From positions 7,871,501 through 7,935,500 of the forward strand of contig JALDNG010000004.1 of the NCBI GenBank assembly GCA_024349245.1: a stretch of DNA of 64,000 bases, read 5' to 3'. Position 1 is the stretch's first letter. Each line of letters begins with the position of its first letter. Source of the DNA: Neodontobutis hainanensis (Eukaryota; Chordata; Actinopteri; Gobiiformes; Odontobutidae). A model generated the notes under the pieces. It ran no database searches, was not told where the DNA came from, and saw nothing but the letters and a program-made list of their open reading frames with translations. Positions 9,311-22,319 of this stretch are shown one piece after another. The translations under genes and the position numbers were made by a program.

Positions 9311-10879
9311 ATCTCTTCCCTTCTCTCTTTCTGTCTTGAGTTGCCTTCTGTTTCTATTTCTTTTTACCCAAAGGGTAACTTGAGGGCTCAAACATATAAC
9401 TGAAAGTCAATAGTAAAGAGTACACCAAAATGCAATAATTTTAATAAATCACAAACAATTACAATGCAATTCTTTAGTATAGTGCATGTACATATACACT
9501 TACAGATACATTGTTGGTCTGTGTACTTTTAAAAAACAAATAGACATAAATAAAATTTTATCTATCATAATGTGAGAGTACAACAAAGTGCAAGTGGTTG
9601 TGATTGTAGCAAAAGCTAATTTGACTTTTCAAAGAATATATTCAGTGAAAAATGTTTTATTACTGTTGAATGTCTATCTCTGTCTGCTATCACTGCACAA
9701 TAATTTAGGTTGTTTATTGTTTACAACTCATATTCACACACAGAAATTTCCATGTGTAGACATAAACATATCAGTGATGCTGTATGACATGTGTATTTTG
9801 ATGATATGAAAGTTGACCACATTTACATGCAAACCGAGGTTCAAGCATTAATAGGGTTCAGGTATGAGGGCACGAGAATATTGTATGATAATGTGCTATT
9901 ATGGCTTTTTAAATACATTTACCACTGTTTTGACAGAATTAGCATGGTCCCAGCACAAGAAAATCACATCGGTCTGATAGCAATTTGGTTTTCAGTTTGA
10001 AATGCAATCTCATCAGGTTCAACTGTCATTTCTAATAATGACTCGTTGCGCTCACAAATTGAAGAGGCTTCTTTCCCTTTTTTGGTAATGACGAAGAAAC
10101 ATGCAAGGTGTTAACAAAGACACTTGCAATACACCATTGTGTTTACAAAAAGACAGCAAAAAAATAAATGTTTATGCTCTTGTAGGTGCCCAAAAATATC
10201 TTGAAACAGAGTTTTGTAAAGCTATGTTACCCTTCCTTTGTAGCTGCATAATGCATAATTCACAAAATGCACAGTGACGTTAACTGTGTCAAGTGATAAA
10301 ACAAATGTGACTACTCAGATCACTGCTTGTCACCACAACAAAATGTCAATCATGCTTCACCCAAAATGTCTCTGACAGATCTCAATTTTCCAGCAGAGAA
10401 TGCATTACTTCACAATAATAAACTGCATACCAGACCATTGCCTTTTCTTGATCTTCCTTTTATCTTTAAAATGATTGGCCTCAATGTAACATGACTCAAA
10501 GGGAATTAGACCACAGCCTGTGTTGAAATGTGTAGTCACCACTGTTGCCAAGCTTGTTACTAAATGATTTTGGATTGAATTAATATAATCAACTGCATCA
10601 TGGTTTGATTGTCTTTGAGTCTCTGCAAACATAAGAGACATAAAAAAGGAATCATAAAGCATAAATAGACTTTTGATGCATTTCTTTAAATTTCATAGTC
10701 AAGAAAACAAATAATTAACAGGCCCCTGGGACATTACACATAAATAGAATAATATATTTGTGTCAGTCAAATGCCTTTTGATAGTTGAAAAACATACTAA
10801 ATAAATATGAAATATGTAAATACAACCTAGATAGCCTCCAATTAATAAATATTGTTTTATTTTTGTATCTTTTGGGGCA
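9311..10879. other. AT-rich intergenic spacer, no gene seen
   Basis: Long AT-rich stretch with overlapping short frames and no motif clustering. The 85-codon minus frame at 10405-10662 shows no recognisable domain. Confidence 0.5.
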
Positions 10880-11470
10880 AAATTTTAGAAGAAAAAATAA
10901 ATCTCAACATGCCTTTTGGCATCTTTGTCAATTTATGTAAACAGCCTGGAACCATTCTAGGGGAGCACAAGGAGATCATATATTATTAATGGAGTTTGAA
11001 AATAACAAAGGCTGTGTCAGCTGCTTCCTGTGCCATGGTATCAGTGGCTCCAAAACGACACGGCACCGACTGGTCCTTTGGAGCAGAGATCTATATATGT
11101 AATCATAATCTTTAGTAAAGGTTTATGCTCTAAAAAAGAAAGACAAAAAAATAAGAAAATTGTCTCAGACTAACCTTTGTAAGGTTGAGTAACCTTAACA
11201 CATGCACGGCATGGTATGCTGAAATTCTGCTAATTTGGAAGGGGGTAGGGTCACCAGTGCGGGACTGCTGGCTGTGTAGGCCAAAAATGTTAGGCCTTTG
11301 ACTTCAAGTATCGATTCCACTCTTAGAGGACTGAGAAATAAGAGGGAGGGGGGTGTTGTTGCAATGCATGGCCATACTCATTAGCTGACCGCAAGGGACC
11401 ACAGGCGTTAACTTGGCTTCTCCTCTGGGACGCTAAATGGTTTCTGGCCTTTGATGGGGAAAATAGCACA
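10880..11470. promoter_or_regulatory. Weak candidate regulatory block
   Basis: Two balanced islands, roughly 10910-11120 and 11230-11470, with CpGs at 11057-11069 and 11390-11410 and few simple repeats. Candidate conserved non-coding DNA only. Confidence 0.3.
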
Positions 11471-12879
11471 AGAGCAAAAGTAGCTTTAGTTAGATAACTT
11501 CTTCTTAACTAACTCATGTCCAGCAATATACATATTAGGGCTGAAGGACACAGTAGCCTATGTGTCCTATTGTAATTATTAAAAGACAATATGCAAACAA
11601 GACATCACTAGGGTATGGTGAACACAAATACACTCTTTAGTTAATTAATTTCAAACACCCTCATTAAACTGCCAGGTACTGCTCGAGGTTTTTGTAGATA
11701 ATAGGGCTCTTTTGACGACTTAGGTGGCAATAATGGGTTCAGATAACGAGCAGCTAATCATCTAGAATACTAAAGTCCATAACACCTAATTTACTTAAAA
11801 ACAAAATAGTATGCATATGGGCCTAATCTACTTAATAGTTTCTCTATCCAGAGGTTTAGCATGGCACTAATAAGGCACCATTAACAGAGCTGTGCAAGCG
11901 TACACTCTCCTTTCTCACAGAGATTAGAAGGTGTTATGAGGCATGGACGGAGGAACAAAGAGAAAGAGATTGTAAGTAGATAAAGAGTATACTCATAAAG
12001 TAATGTAGCTCTTAGGATAATGAGGCTGCTCTGCCTTTTCTGAAGTGTCTCCTCCTGATCCTGTTCTTTCACCTTTCTTCATTTTATTCTTTTCAGTGGG
12101 TGTCCACACATCCACACCAGAGCACAAAGGGAGCGCAGGAGTGGCAAAAAGGTGCAACAATATTCAGCTGCAAAAACAATAAAGAACACAAGGGTCATAG
12201 AAAATGCCAATAACAAAAAAAAATGATGGTTTCTATGATGGCTAAATTATGGCCATATTTTGGATCAACTTCAGCCACAATTACTGGCCTTTTTTTTTTT
12301 TTTTAACTCTTGTATTTAGTTTGACAGTTTAATCACCTGCTTATTTTAACAAGAATCATCTGTAAAAAAATGAGACCTTGAGACATCATCTCTAGACTTT
12401 AAAATTAAGGATTTTAATAGATGAAACCAGCCTGTAGTGGAAGTTTTAGCCAATCACGCGTTCGCTTCCAGAAAAAGGAGTGCTCCCATTGGTCTAATAA
12501 ATTTACTACGCTTCTGTTGGGAGTGAGTGGTGGTGTTGAGACGGGAATGACAAGAGGAAAAACGGGTGGTGGAGCTTTACGTAAACTTTCCTCATTTAAT
12601 TTAATTTACATTAATATATCAACACAAAATGAGAAACATAGTGTTGCATCTGTAATACATTTTTTATAATAAGGTTGAATTTCACCAGAATTCCAGAGGA
12701 GTAACACAGAAAAGTTGATCCAGATTCACAATTATTAAATTAATTGTGGATTTCAAGAGAGAGAGAAAGAGAGAAACACAAACAAACACTATAATAAAGC
12801 TGCCTGGACCACCAAAGGCCTAGAGAGCACAGCTAATATGAGACCCCAAAGCCTAATCTTCTTAGTGGGGTGGGATAAA
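11471..12879. other. Intergenic spacer with T15 run, no gene seen
   Basis: AT-rich sequence; a T15 homopolymer lies at 12290-12304 and a GAGA-rich stretch at 12757-12775. The 82-codon frame at 12421-12669 has no recognisable features. Confidence 0.5.
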
Positions 12880-13290
12880 ATGAGTATCCATTACGAAATC
12901 AACCTTCATCCCAACCCTCTCTCCCATAACCACCCATCTGAGTTCAGCCCTCTGCCTCCCACTGCCTCTTTCTCCAGTCCGAGCGAGCATTGATAGCCAG
13001 CACTGAGACAATTGGCTGACTCGGGGCCCTAATCAGGTATTAGCCACTAAAGCTGTAAGGGAAAGCTACTAATCTCCATACTCACTTCATCTGTAGAGGC
13101 AAGGCCCCATGTAGCAGCTTGCTATCCTCTGGCCCGTGGATAGATCAAAGATGCCTGCTAGAAATCAGATTAGAGTAAAGAAGAGAAAAGAGCAGGGCGC
13201 AAAGGCCTCAGAGCTCTCAAACCTCTGTCAAACCATGCTCCACGTTAAAGCTTTTTGCATAATCGGAAGAAGAGTAAGTGACTTAGCCTA
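12880..13290. promoter_or_regulatory. Candidate enhancer block with TCF/LEF site
   Basis: Balanced 400-bp block with an optimal-looking TCF/LEF word AGATCAAAG at 13142-13150, a CAATTGGCTGAC stretch near 13010-13021 and several CTAAT words. No coding frame of note. Wnt-responsive activity would be a reasonable prediction but is inference. Confidence 0.45.
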
Positions 13291-14626
13291 AAAGCCACTT
13301 AAACACAAAACATTAAGGAGCTAAAAGAAAAGCCAAAGTACAGGGACCGGGCTTGCAGCTGCTAGATAAAGCACTTAAATCAAATCACCCACATGCTCTG
13401 AACAAATAAAATATTTGAGCATTGTACATTAAAAGTTACGTGCAATAGCTAATGTTGATTAAAGCAATAAACAACAGTTTAGCTCCTCAATTTTGCTTTA
13501 TAAGCTTAAAGAAAAAAAGTGTTCATCATTAGAAAATACAACTTACAAAAATAAGTAACAAAATAACACTATGTTTTTAAGTGCTATACAATTATGTATG
13601 TGTTACAGCATAAACTTTAACATGCCTAATTTTCTGTCTCTTTTCTCGCTCTTAAAAGAATATTAATATATAAGTACATCTGCAGTTTAAATTAAGATGG
13701 TAAATTTGTTTTCTTGGCGTTCCAAAACTTGGCTTACACTTTTAATCTCTGGTGTTTTCTTTATTTTTATGTCCATATGTGGCAAACACCAAGTTACCTC
13801 ACTTTGGCATTTTGGAAGGTTTTGAATGTTTACTCAAAGCCAACTCTGTGACACACATACACACCCCCACACACTCTGGTAAAGTACATGTCTATTGTTA
13901 TTGACTGGAGTACACTGGGTTCACACTTTTCCGTGATGGATTCTGAGGTGGAGGCGGCTCTTTAATTGTGAAAGGTAGCTGCCTGAGTGGAGCAGAAGGT
14001 GTCAGGGGACTTCTGCTAGGCTATATGTCGCTGTTCTCCTCTTAAGAATGGTCAAGGGTGAGAAACTGTTGGAATTGCACACTAAACTTCACATTAAACA
14101 CACAAGAATGGATATTATAATACTTACATAAGTCATAACATTTGGTCTTATATTCCATATAACATAATTATAGACCAACACAGATTGAAGGTATTTATCA
14201 AGATTTTACTTTATTATACAATATAATCTTTATGACCAACTACTGATTCTTATTTTTTTGGGTTTGGTATTTTGGTTAATAAAATACATTAATAAAACAA
14301 CTTAAAATGTAAGGTCAACTTGCATTATGTTAATGTGCTCCTACATAACCATCACCAGGAGAGTTTAGCTGACCAATCTGCACACAATCCCTGCATTCTC
14401 CATAGGGGACAGCCTGTCCATAGTGAAGAGAACAAATGTAAATTTCCTTCAGTGAGCACAGGTCTGACCTCTAGACTTCTTGAGGAGAGCACACACACAT
14501 GTCCGTATACACACCCAGTCTTCTCAGAAGGTCACGAAGCAGATGACACCAGCCTGTTCCCTGTTTCAGTTCGATTGGCCCATCTTTTCTCCTTCATTAC
14601 CGCACACAGCTGTGAATACGAGTGCT

Positions 14627-14645
14627 TGTGTGTGTGTGTGTGTGT
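14627..14645. repeat. Short (TG)n microsatellite
   Basis: About nine uninterrupted TG units. Confidence 0.9.
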
Positions 14646-15512
14646 TTCCTACGTCTCTGAAATGGCTAAGTGCTGTTAGTGCAGTTTTTATCAGCGAGGC
14701 CACTGGAAAGACTCAGGGGAACAGACCAGGGCTATCTCTCTGTGCTGGCCCTGAAAATTGATATTGAACATGGAGGAGGAGAAGGGGCGAAATCTCACAT
14801 GCTGGTAGCAATTAGCTAAAAAGGGATTTGCAACTCTGTGATTCATCACACTGGAAATCGAAGTCATTTAAAGGCAGTGTTTTTCCCCCTTTTCCTTTAC
14901 TCCTTGCTTGCACACCTCCTCTCTCTTATAGCACATTTACAAAACAGTGTGAAATTTCTTATTCAAGATTTATTTTTAACCACTGAGCTACAAACTTTGG
15001 CTCTTGATTTGAGTAGCTGTGTGTACATACTACCTAACACTGAGGGTCATAAACTGACGCAAGGCCACTGCTTGGCTTGCTTTGAAAGTCGGCAACGAGG
15101 TGTGACACACTGTCAAGAGCGAGAGGAGAGAAGCACGTTTGCACAACTGTACAGGTTGAACAAACGTTTTACCACGTAGGCCAGGCTTCACATTTATGAC
15201 ATTAAACGCCTATGTGAGCTTTGTGACACTTCACACTTCACAAATACCCAGACCAACTGCAAACAGAAGTGTATAAACTAAAGATGTAAAGAACACTCCG
15301 GCCATGGTGCAAGAAAGTTCATGTTGCGATGTTAAAGAAGATGCACATTGACTGCACATGGTTGTCTTAGTGATGCAAGTGGCAGAGAAAGTTATTGTTA
15401 CTTTTTAAAACGTGGACTTAATAAAAGTTAAACAGGTTAAATAGGGGTTGTGTGTTTAGTCTTTAATGCTGCCATGAGGAATAAACTTCCAATCTGTTCT
15501 GAGCATAAAAAA

Positions 15513-15531
15513 ATATATATATATATATATA
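15513..15531. repeat. Short (AT)n microsatellite
   Basis: About nine AT units following a run of A, continuing imperfectly to 15540. Confidence 0.9.
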
Positions 15532-15679
15532 GTATATATTACACTTGCAACTTTTTTATGTTTTATCTAACCTCAGACCTTGCCAAACACCTATATCACT
15601 CACCTCAATATCTAATACACTCCAGCACCACATTCATATTGTGGCAGTATGGGAGTTTTGCCCCAGCCCATAAACCTCT

Positions 15680-16100
15680 ATAGTTTAAAACCTGAGCTGC
15701 AGCCATTAATGGAGCCAGAGATGACGGATGAGTTCATATGCCATGCAAGCAGCCCTAGACAATGGCTTTAGCCTGATGACAGATTGCCTGACTGTAACCT
15801 AGTTTATGTTAAACTCACTCTTGCTGTTCAATTTCACAAGTGTAATTTTGTTCGGCTCCGATGCATTGTCCTCGACTGTGGGTGAGCTGTTGGGCTGTGC
15901 TCTCAAACTCACAATCCACACCTTCGGTAATGATTCCCTTGCTCTAGTCTATTGTATTGTTTTCTGCATAATCAGGTTGGTAGTCAAGGGTCTGGGTGAC
16001 ACAGCCATCTGTCAAGTTCATTTGCTCTGTGAAATGCAAAGGAATAATGGCCCATCCTACGGGAGACTATCTGTTATCAAATAGGAGAGGTGCCCCCTGT
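15680..16100. promoter_or_regulatory. Candidate conserved non-coding element
   Basis: Balanced 400-bp block. It holds a palindromic CCATTAATGG (15703-15712), which places two ATTA homeodomain cores back to back, and scattered CpGs at 15853-15875. The 92-codon frame at 15806-16084 lies wholly inside it and has no recognisable domain. Confidence 0.4.
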
Positions 16101-17189
16101 TTATGGCACTGTTCCATTGTACAGAATGCACTTGTATAGCACTTACATTCACATGCATTTGAGCCTACACATGGGTTTTCTACAGCAACACATTCAGCTT
16201 TTTTACATACTTTCATATCTATAATTCGGCTAACATGGTGAGCTGCTGTCCATCTGGTGCTCCAAGCCAGCTGTTTTTTTTTTTTGCCAGTTGGGCTTGT
16301 GTGAATTTTTGTGTGTGTTTATAGGGAAATGGCATGTATGCTTCTTCTCTTCATGGTAGTGTTTATAGCACATACCATCAAGTATAAAAGTACACATGTG
16401 TCAGTTACAGTTGTGGGTTACAGTACAAAGCGGCCACACTTCAGTGGGGCATGCATTGTGCTTCAACTCTCTGAAGTCCTAGCCAGATTATTTTTTTTTC
16501 AGTTTTGGTCCACACAACATTTTTGTGTAATGACATTGTAAGACCTCAAGCCATGAGATGTGTAATACATTCTCACCAACACCAAGAAGTTAAATTAGGA
16601 AGTACAAATTACATACACAATATAAAATTTAAAGTGTGTAAAAAAATGAATAAGGCTTTGTAACCACCATTGTACTTTAATAATAAAAGTGTTCACACAT
16701 TAAGGTAGATCTAAACTAAAAGTGTTGTTAGTGTTAGAACAAAGGAAAGATCATTTTTAAGTTGTATTGCAAAGAGATATTAAAGTGGAGACTGTAAACA
16801 TTGACATCACTCTGATTTTAACTCAAGAGAACCTCAAGAAGCCAAAAACTCAAGGCAGGTCCACAACAGTAGCCTGGATCTATTTTCTTTCTTTTACAAA
16901 GTATTGATTTAACACTGCTGTGTGAAGTTAGCAGTGAAGTTTCACTTTTCATCACATCTCTGCAGTGTAGGAATAACTGCTGAGTGACAACTGTAGGAAT
17001 TGCAGTCAGTGGAGAAGTTTTACATGAAAATGCATTGTAATAAATAAAAAAGCATGACTAAACTCATTACAGTTTGTGACCGTTTTAGAATGAATGCTTA
17101 GGAAACATGTCATTTATTAAAATATTTTTGATGAAAAGGTTGCCCTCTTTTTAGGTTGCCTTTCACATTGTGTGTCCCTCCTCCCAGCG
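16101..17189. other. Intergenic spacer, no gene seen
   Basis: AT-rich, with short T runs near 16276-16285 and 16491-16499. Nothing supported. Confidence 0.5.
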
Positions 17190-17560
17190 CTCACATATCT
17201 AACCCATTATTCCAGAGCCTGTGTGAAAAGGGTAATCGCTCAAATCACTCAAAGGTAACTATCTGTGTTTGACACTGGGGAGCATAACTATCATCACAAG
17301 CAGCCGTTAATGGCTCTTTCTGGATCCAGCAAAAACGGCTCCATGGCTCAGCCTAGCACAGCACAGTGCAGCAGGGCCAAATACTGTGGGCACCATTGCA
17401 CTGCAGCAAGGGCCAAATTTTACCCTAATGAATTTAGACCTTGCCAGGTTATTGTAAAAGGCAACCACGGCCATCCAATACCCTCCTAGATCATCTGAAG
17501 CTACTCCCATGGCCAATGCTCATGCCAGGTAGCTTAGTGCCATGTGGAAATAGAGGGAAA
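17190..17560. promoter_or_regulatory. Candidate conserved non-coding element
   Basis: Balanced block of about 370 bp with a near-palindromic AGCC-GTTAAT-GGCT at 17302-17315. Open frames on both strands (17265-17489 plus, 17307-17516 minus) overlap almost completely, so neither is credible as coding. Regulatory role inferred from composition. Confidence 0.4.
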
Positions 17561-18429
17561 GAGCCTCATGTGGCGTTCTTGTCTCTGGCACGTGTCAGTT
17601 CAAGCGTTCATTCCTACACACAACACACATACAGGGTTGACAAGCAAATGTCTGCGTGCACTTGCATGTGTACATGCGTTCATCTACACGTTTATCTACA
17701 TTCTCATATACAAATAAAAGTGGACATCTTCACAAGTGCACACTTATAAACACTAGCTGTAATGAAGCCTGAAGAAAACAACACTATATCCAATTATTTT
17801 GAGTGCTCAGATTTGGAGACAATGTGTTCTTTCCACTGATGCATGATGTACATATTGTTTTTCTAAATTATACTGAGAACTGATCCATTCCACATTGAAC
17901 TGCACACCACTTCTAATGGGTGTTGTGGGTGCTTTAAAAGGCAGTATGTTTCCTGGAATTGGAAATCCCCTTTGTTAGGACAAATTTTAGCATGCATCTT
18001 TTTTGTTAAAAGACGATGTTAGTAGATGCTTAGTTAGTCACCGAATTTGTCCATATAACTCTGTGTTGAAGCTAAAAAGCAGAGGATGTAAACTCCACAC
18101 AGCCACAGCTGCCACCAAATAATTTTATATGGAATAATTAAAAAAGAAAAATTTGGGTTTTTAAATATGGCACAGATATCATTGTTCATATGTGGATTTT
18201 GTTTATTATTAGACTGGAGGATTTAAAACAAACTTGGGTCCGTTATGCCACTTAATTTTGTCCCACTATAGAGATCATAGTCATTAACCTGGGTTTTACT
18301 GTTAATTTGACCACCACCTTTTCCTTCACAGCTCAACTTACCATGTCACTCAATTCCATTCCTCTGCAGCGTATCTCTTCTCTTCCTTCATCTCCTATAG
18401 CACAGTTTTTTCTCATTGTCTGTTTTCCA
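17561..18429. other. Intergenic spacer, no gene seen
   Basis: Begins with a moderately GC-balanced segment, then AT-rich. A CA/TG-rich stretch near 17610-17720 gives an artificial cysteine-rich frame (17441-17749), which I do not call. Confidence 0.5.
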
Positions 18430-18800
18430 CTGTCCAATATGCTCAAGGCCCCCCAGCTGTGTTACAGGTAGCGAAAGTCTCCTTCAATTAGACATAATCA
18501 TCACTCACGGTCAATGATTGTGCTAAAGGCTAACTTCCAGTCTATGAGGGTGCCTTCGCATCTAATGCACTGATTCAGCTTGTCTCAGCCAACTTCTCTG
18601 TCTGCTGAAACCAAAGCAATTTATTCGTTGCCCAAGGCTCTTTTGGCAACAGCCAGTTGAGCAAGCTAACAGAGAGACAGATAGAGAGACATGAGGGGAG
18701 CGTGAAAGAGGGGGGCTGTAAGGAGGGTTCTCTTTTTCTCTCTCTGAGATACAATTTAATCAGAGACATCTGTGCACAGACAGGCAGCATTCCCTTGGAG
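18430..18800. promoter_or_regulatory. Weak candidate conserved element
   Basis: Contains CAATTA at 18485-18490 and a cluster of ATAATCATCA and CAATGATTG words at 18494-18520, followed by a GA-rich tract (18668-18745). Candidate enhancer by composition. Confidence 0.35.
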
Positions 18801-20634
18801 CAGACTTAACTGCAGTCTTAGTTAAGGGACTGTGTTTGAAGTAAAGGGGAATTATCACTTTCTCCCAATAACAGTGCCAGGGACGGAGGAATAGAGAGTG
18901 AAGAAAAACAGAAAATCTACTTAATCTGCTTCATTCTGGTGTGGTGTACGGCAGACCATTGAGAACCAAATCAAATCACTGGACAGAAAAGGCACACAGC
19001 TGACCAATCAAATTACTAAGTTACCTTGCCTTGCTGACTACATTGACAAGGCCAGAGGAAGATAATATGAGGGGCCTAGAGCAAAAGGTGGGAGAGGGGA
19101 TATGTGTGTTAATGTGTTTGCTCCTCATAATGCTACAAATCAATTATATCACCATCAAGCAACTGCTTAAGAATAAGTTATAGCAGTTAAATAGTTACAA
19201 TATAAAACAATCACATACCCAGGTTCCATCTGCATCCTGTAAATGTTCCATGTTGGTCCTAACAACCCATTACTTAAGTCTCCAATCTTAATTGCTTTGA
19301 ACCACAAAGTCAAAAATATACTGTGACGTCTTCTTCTGTTGATTCATTCAGTTTTCCTGTCGAGCTGACATCCTGGTAGAGAGTGTCCAAGCTGCAAAGA
19401 GACGTAATCTTGGGAAAGTCTGAGAGAGAATTGATAACGGCATAAGAGCAGGGCAAGAAGGTTAAAAGGAAAGATAGTCTTGTCAACGTATGCTTTGCTA
19501 AAGGGCACATGATGTGTGGAAGCTTGGAGTGTGTATGTGTGATATTCAGATGGACAACCAGTCTATGTTTATAACTGGTCTGTCCCATGTGTTATCTTTT
19601 TGCCTCAGTATCTTAAAATAGTCAAGTGATGGAAGCTCAACAGAGATAGAAACCTTGAGCAGTTCGGAGTCACAGTTCAACAAGATTCAGTGTCGCCAGA
19701 CAGTGCTGTCATCGCTGTCACATCAAAGAAGTGCAGTGTTATTTTTTTAAACCAGTGACTGCTCCCTCTGCTCTTTGATGAATCTTGTATGATAAACCTC
19801 ATGGTGGCTCTAAAGCTTACAGACGTGTACACTTATACTGCAAGGTAAAGTTCAACACTTGCTACAAATCCTCCCATTAAAACTGACATGCTCAAGTGCA
19901 TTGTGGTGTCAGAATTTGATCTAAAGCAAAACTGATATTAAAAACAGCAGTAAATCAGTTACAGAAACAGGACATTTCAATCTGCCTTTAGGCAGAATGC
20001 CTAGGCATTAACCAGCTAGTCTATGACACCAAAAATAAGATGACAAATGGTTCAAATTCAGGTTTATTCCATCCTAATGACAATAGAATATTAAATATTT
20101 ACGTTGATACCTTTGAATAAAAAGTATTCATATGCTCACTCAATCTCTATAATAATCCAACATTACCAGTCAATGTGTTGTTACAAAATGGGTAGTCAAT
20201 CAATCAGGCACCTTGTTACTACATTTACTAAAATAATGAAAGACATATGCCAACCAATAATGAGCTTTTCTGAACAGCCTCCCTCATACAAACACACACA
20301 TACAAGCACACAGTGATTACAGCTTGGGAAAGTAGTAATTTAGTCCATGATTACAATCTATCAGGCTGCCTGGGGCCAGACTCTGAGAAGTGTCTGTCTA
20401 AATGACACTTTAATAAGACGCCGTCAAACACACAAAAGGCAGGGGCACACATGCAGCCACACGCTCTTACAGGCTTACTGCTAGCCACCTTACACTCAAA
20501 CACTCTCATTGAACCAAGTGCATTCAAACACACCACACACATGCCCACCCAACTAAGGGTACAAAGTTGCATAACAGCATAGGACTTTTTATAGACTTTT
20601 ACATGCATGATTGCACGCACCCACACAGGCACTC
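18801..20634. other. Intergenic stretch, no gene seen
   Basis: Mixed composition without a strong block. Short frames at 19310-19588 (minus), 20104-20316 (plus) and 20351-20632 (minus) have no recognisable features; the last reads through CA-rich sequence. Confidence 0.45.
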
Positions 20635-20830
20635 TTCAGATGCCATCAAGAGTGATTACTTTTATCACTCACTGTGTGTCAGCAATGCATCAATTTCAGA
20701 TGAATGACCCCTCTTTCTTCCTTACTGCCTGATAGTGGATAAATGGAAATGAAATTGTTGCCCTGCAGTTATCAGTAAAGTAAATGCAGCTTAAGTCTTC
20801 TTCTGGCTTGCTCTAGAGTATTAATTTAAG
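20635..20830. promoter_or_regulatory. Weak candidate element with inverted GAGTGAT repeat
   Basis: Begins with GAGTGAT and ATCACTC arms around a 7-bp spacer (about 20650-20670), then balanced sequence with GATAAATGG and TTATCAG words. Short and unaligned. Confidence 0.3.
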
Positions 20831-21839
20831 AATGTATATACGGTTAATAAATAAAGTTGTGGTCCATTAGCATGAAGAAAATATTATTTAAATAACAGTG
20901 AGTACAGGATGTCTTTTCCAACTGCAGCAATAAACATTTGAGTTCCATCTGTATTCATTTTGCAAATGGGTTCCCTCAGTACACAAAGAAAGAAAAATGA
21001 TTCCTAGCAATTACTGAAAAAGACTTATCAAGCAGCCATCTCAGATTCAAAGGTGTTCCTTCGCCTACACCAGCACATGTTTTACATATTTTACCTTGGC
21101 TCACAACCAGTTGTTAGATTTGTAAAGTTAATGTGAGTCACTTCAATTCAATCATTGTTACACATAGCATAGATGACTTTGACACAGAGCCATGTGGTTT
21201 AAAATTAGCGCTGTGTTTCAAGCATATAAAAAATACACATAGCAACATTGCATACCTAACATTGGACCTTCCTTAGTAACAAGTAAATACAACTTTGTTG
21301 AAATTATTATTTATATTACTAGCCTATCTTATACATTTAAACATAATATAAAAAATTGGTAGGTTATCACAACTTAAATCGCAAAAAGATATTTATTTAT
21401 TGGTGACTACTTCAGTGACTGTAATTTGACTGAGTAAGACTTTGGAAACTTTACACATCTCTAAGCTTCATAAAGTAACAGTAATTATTGCCAAAAATCC
21501 AGACATCTGTTACATGCCATGACAGTAGGCATTTTTTTCTATCATCAGGACAGTTTTGTTTTAGCTGTAAAGCCTGGTTTACTGGCTATATGTAACAACA
21601 AGCATATGTTTTTTTTATTATTGGTTGGATGACATGGAGCTGTTTTAACTTGGCCAGTATGTAGTAAATGGTGATCAACTTAGAAACATGAAAGGAATGG
21701 AGAACACATGTTATGATGCCACAATAACATTTCTTTCCTACACTAACTTTTAATCTGTTCAAAGAAATCTCATTCAACTTATACTACAAGCAATTTCTAC
21801 CCATTTACCATATCCTCATTTCACATTTTTATAGATGCC
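20831..21839. other. AT-rich intergenic spacer, no gene seen
   Basis: AT-rich with short T runs; no motif cluster. The 63-codon minus frame at 21586-21777 is not recognisable. Confidence 0.55.
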
Positions 21840-22190
21840 ACATCTGGGATAATTTAATGAGTTAATGCCAATTAATTATTCACTGGGTGCATTTGACCAA
21901 ACTATACACAGCATCTTCCTCCTTTCTTATTTTCTTGCTCTCAATCACAGTCCTGCTAACTTAGCCTCCTTTACAGGTGATTAATGGCAAATAGAGAATA
22001 AAGGAATGGGAAAAGGGGAGCAATCGGCATCTCCTGTAATCACCAGTTGAGTCTGGCTGCATTAGGGCTCATAGACAGTAAAGACTAATGAGAGTGGAAG
22101 AGAAGATGTGAAGGAAGACAAGAGCACAGAAAAGAAATAACATTACCAACCTGTTTGTTCTAGTAAAGAGCCAGTTAGTCATCAGCATTG
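21840..22190. promoter_or_regulatory. Candidate conserved element, homeodomain-rich
   Basis: AATTAATTATT at 21870-21880 and GGTGATTAATGGC at about 21977-21989 supply several TAAT cores in a balanced, repeat-free block. It is directly followed by a decayed repeat. Confidence 0.4.
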
Positions 22191-22319
22191 GATATGAGAT
22201 ATAGGAAATTGTTGATATTGTTTGTTTTCTTAATATTAGAATTTTTTTTTAATAAATACTCTTAAAATAGATAAAACAATTAGACTAATAGTAGCAGTAA
22301 ATTAGTGTCAACAACAATT

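Larger units (their letters stand above)
13291..15679. other. Intergenic stretch, no gene; simple repeats listed separately
   Basis: AT-rich overall. The 119-codon (14320-14679) and 93-codon (14480-14761) plus-strand frames overlap in different phases and both read through the TG tract, giving low-complexity CVCVCV peptide, so I treat both as chance. The 113-codon frame at 14838-15179 has no recognisable domain. Confidence 0.5.

Noticed and set aside
14320..14761. Two overlapping plus-strand frames of 119 and 93 codons
   Set aside because: They lie in different phases and both translate the TG microsatellite into CVCV-type low-complexity peptide.
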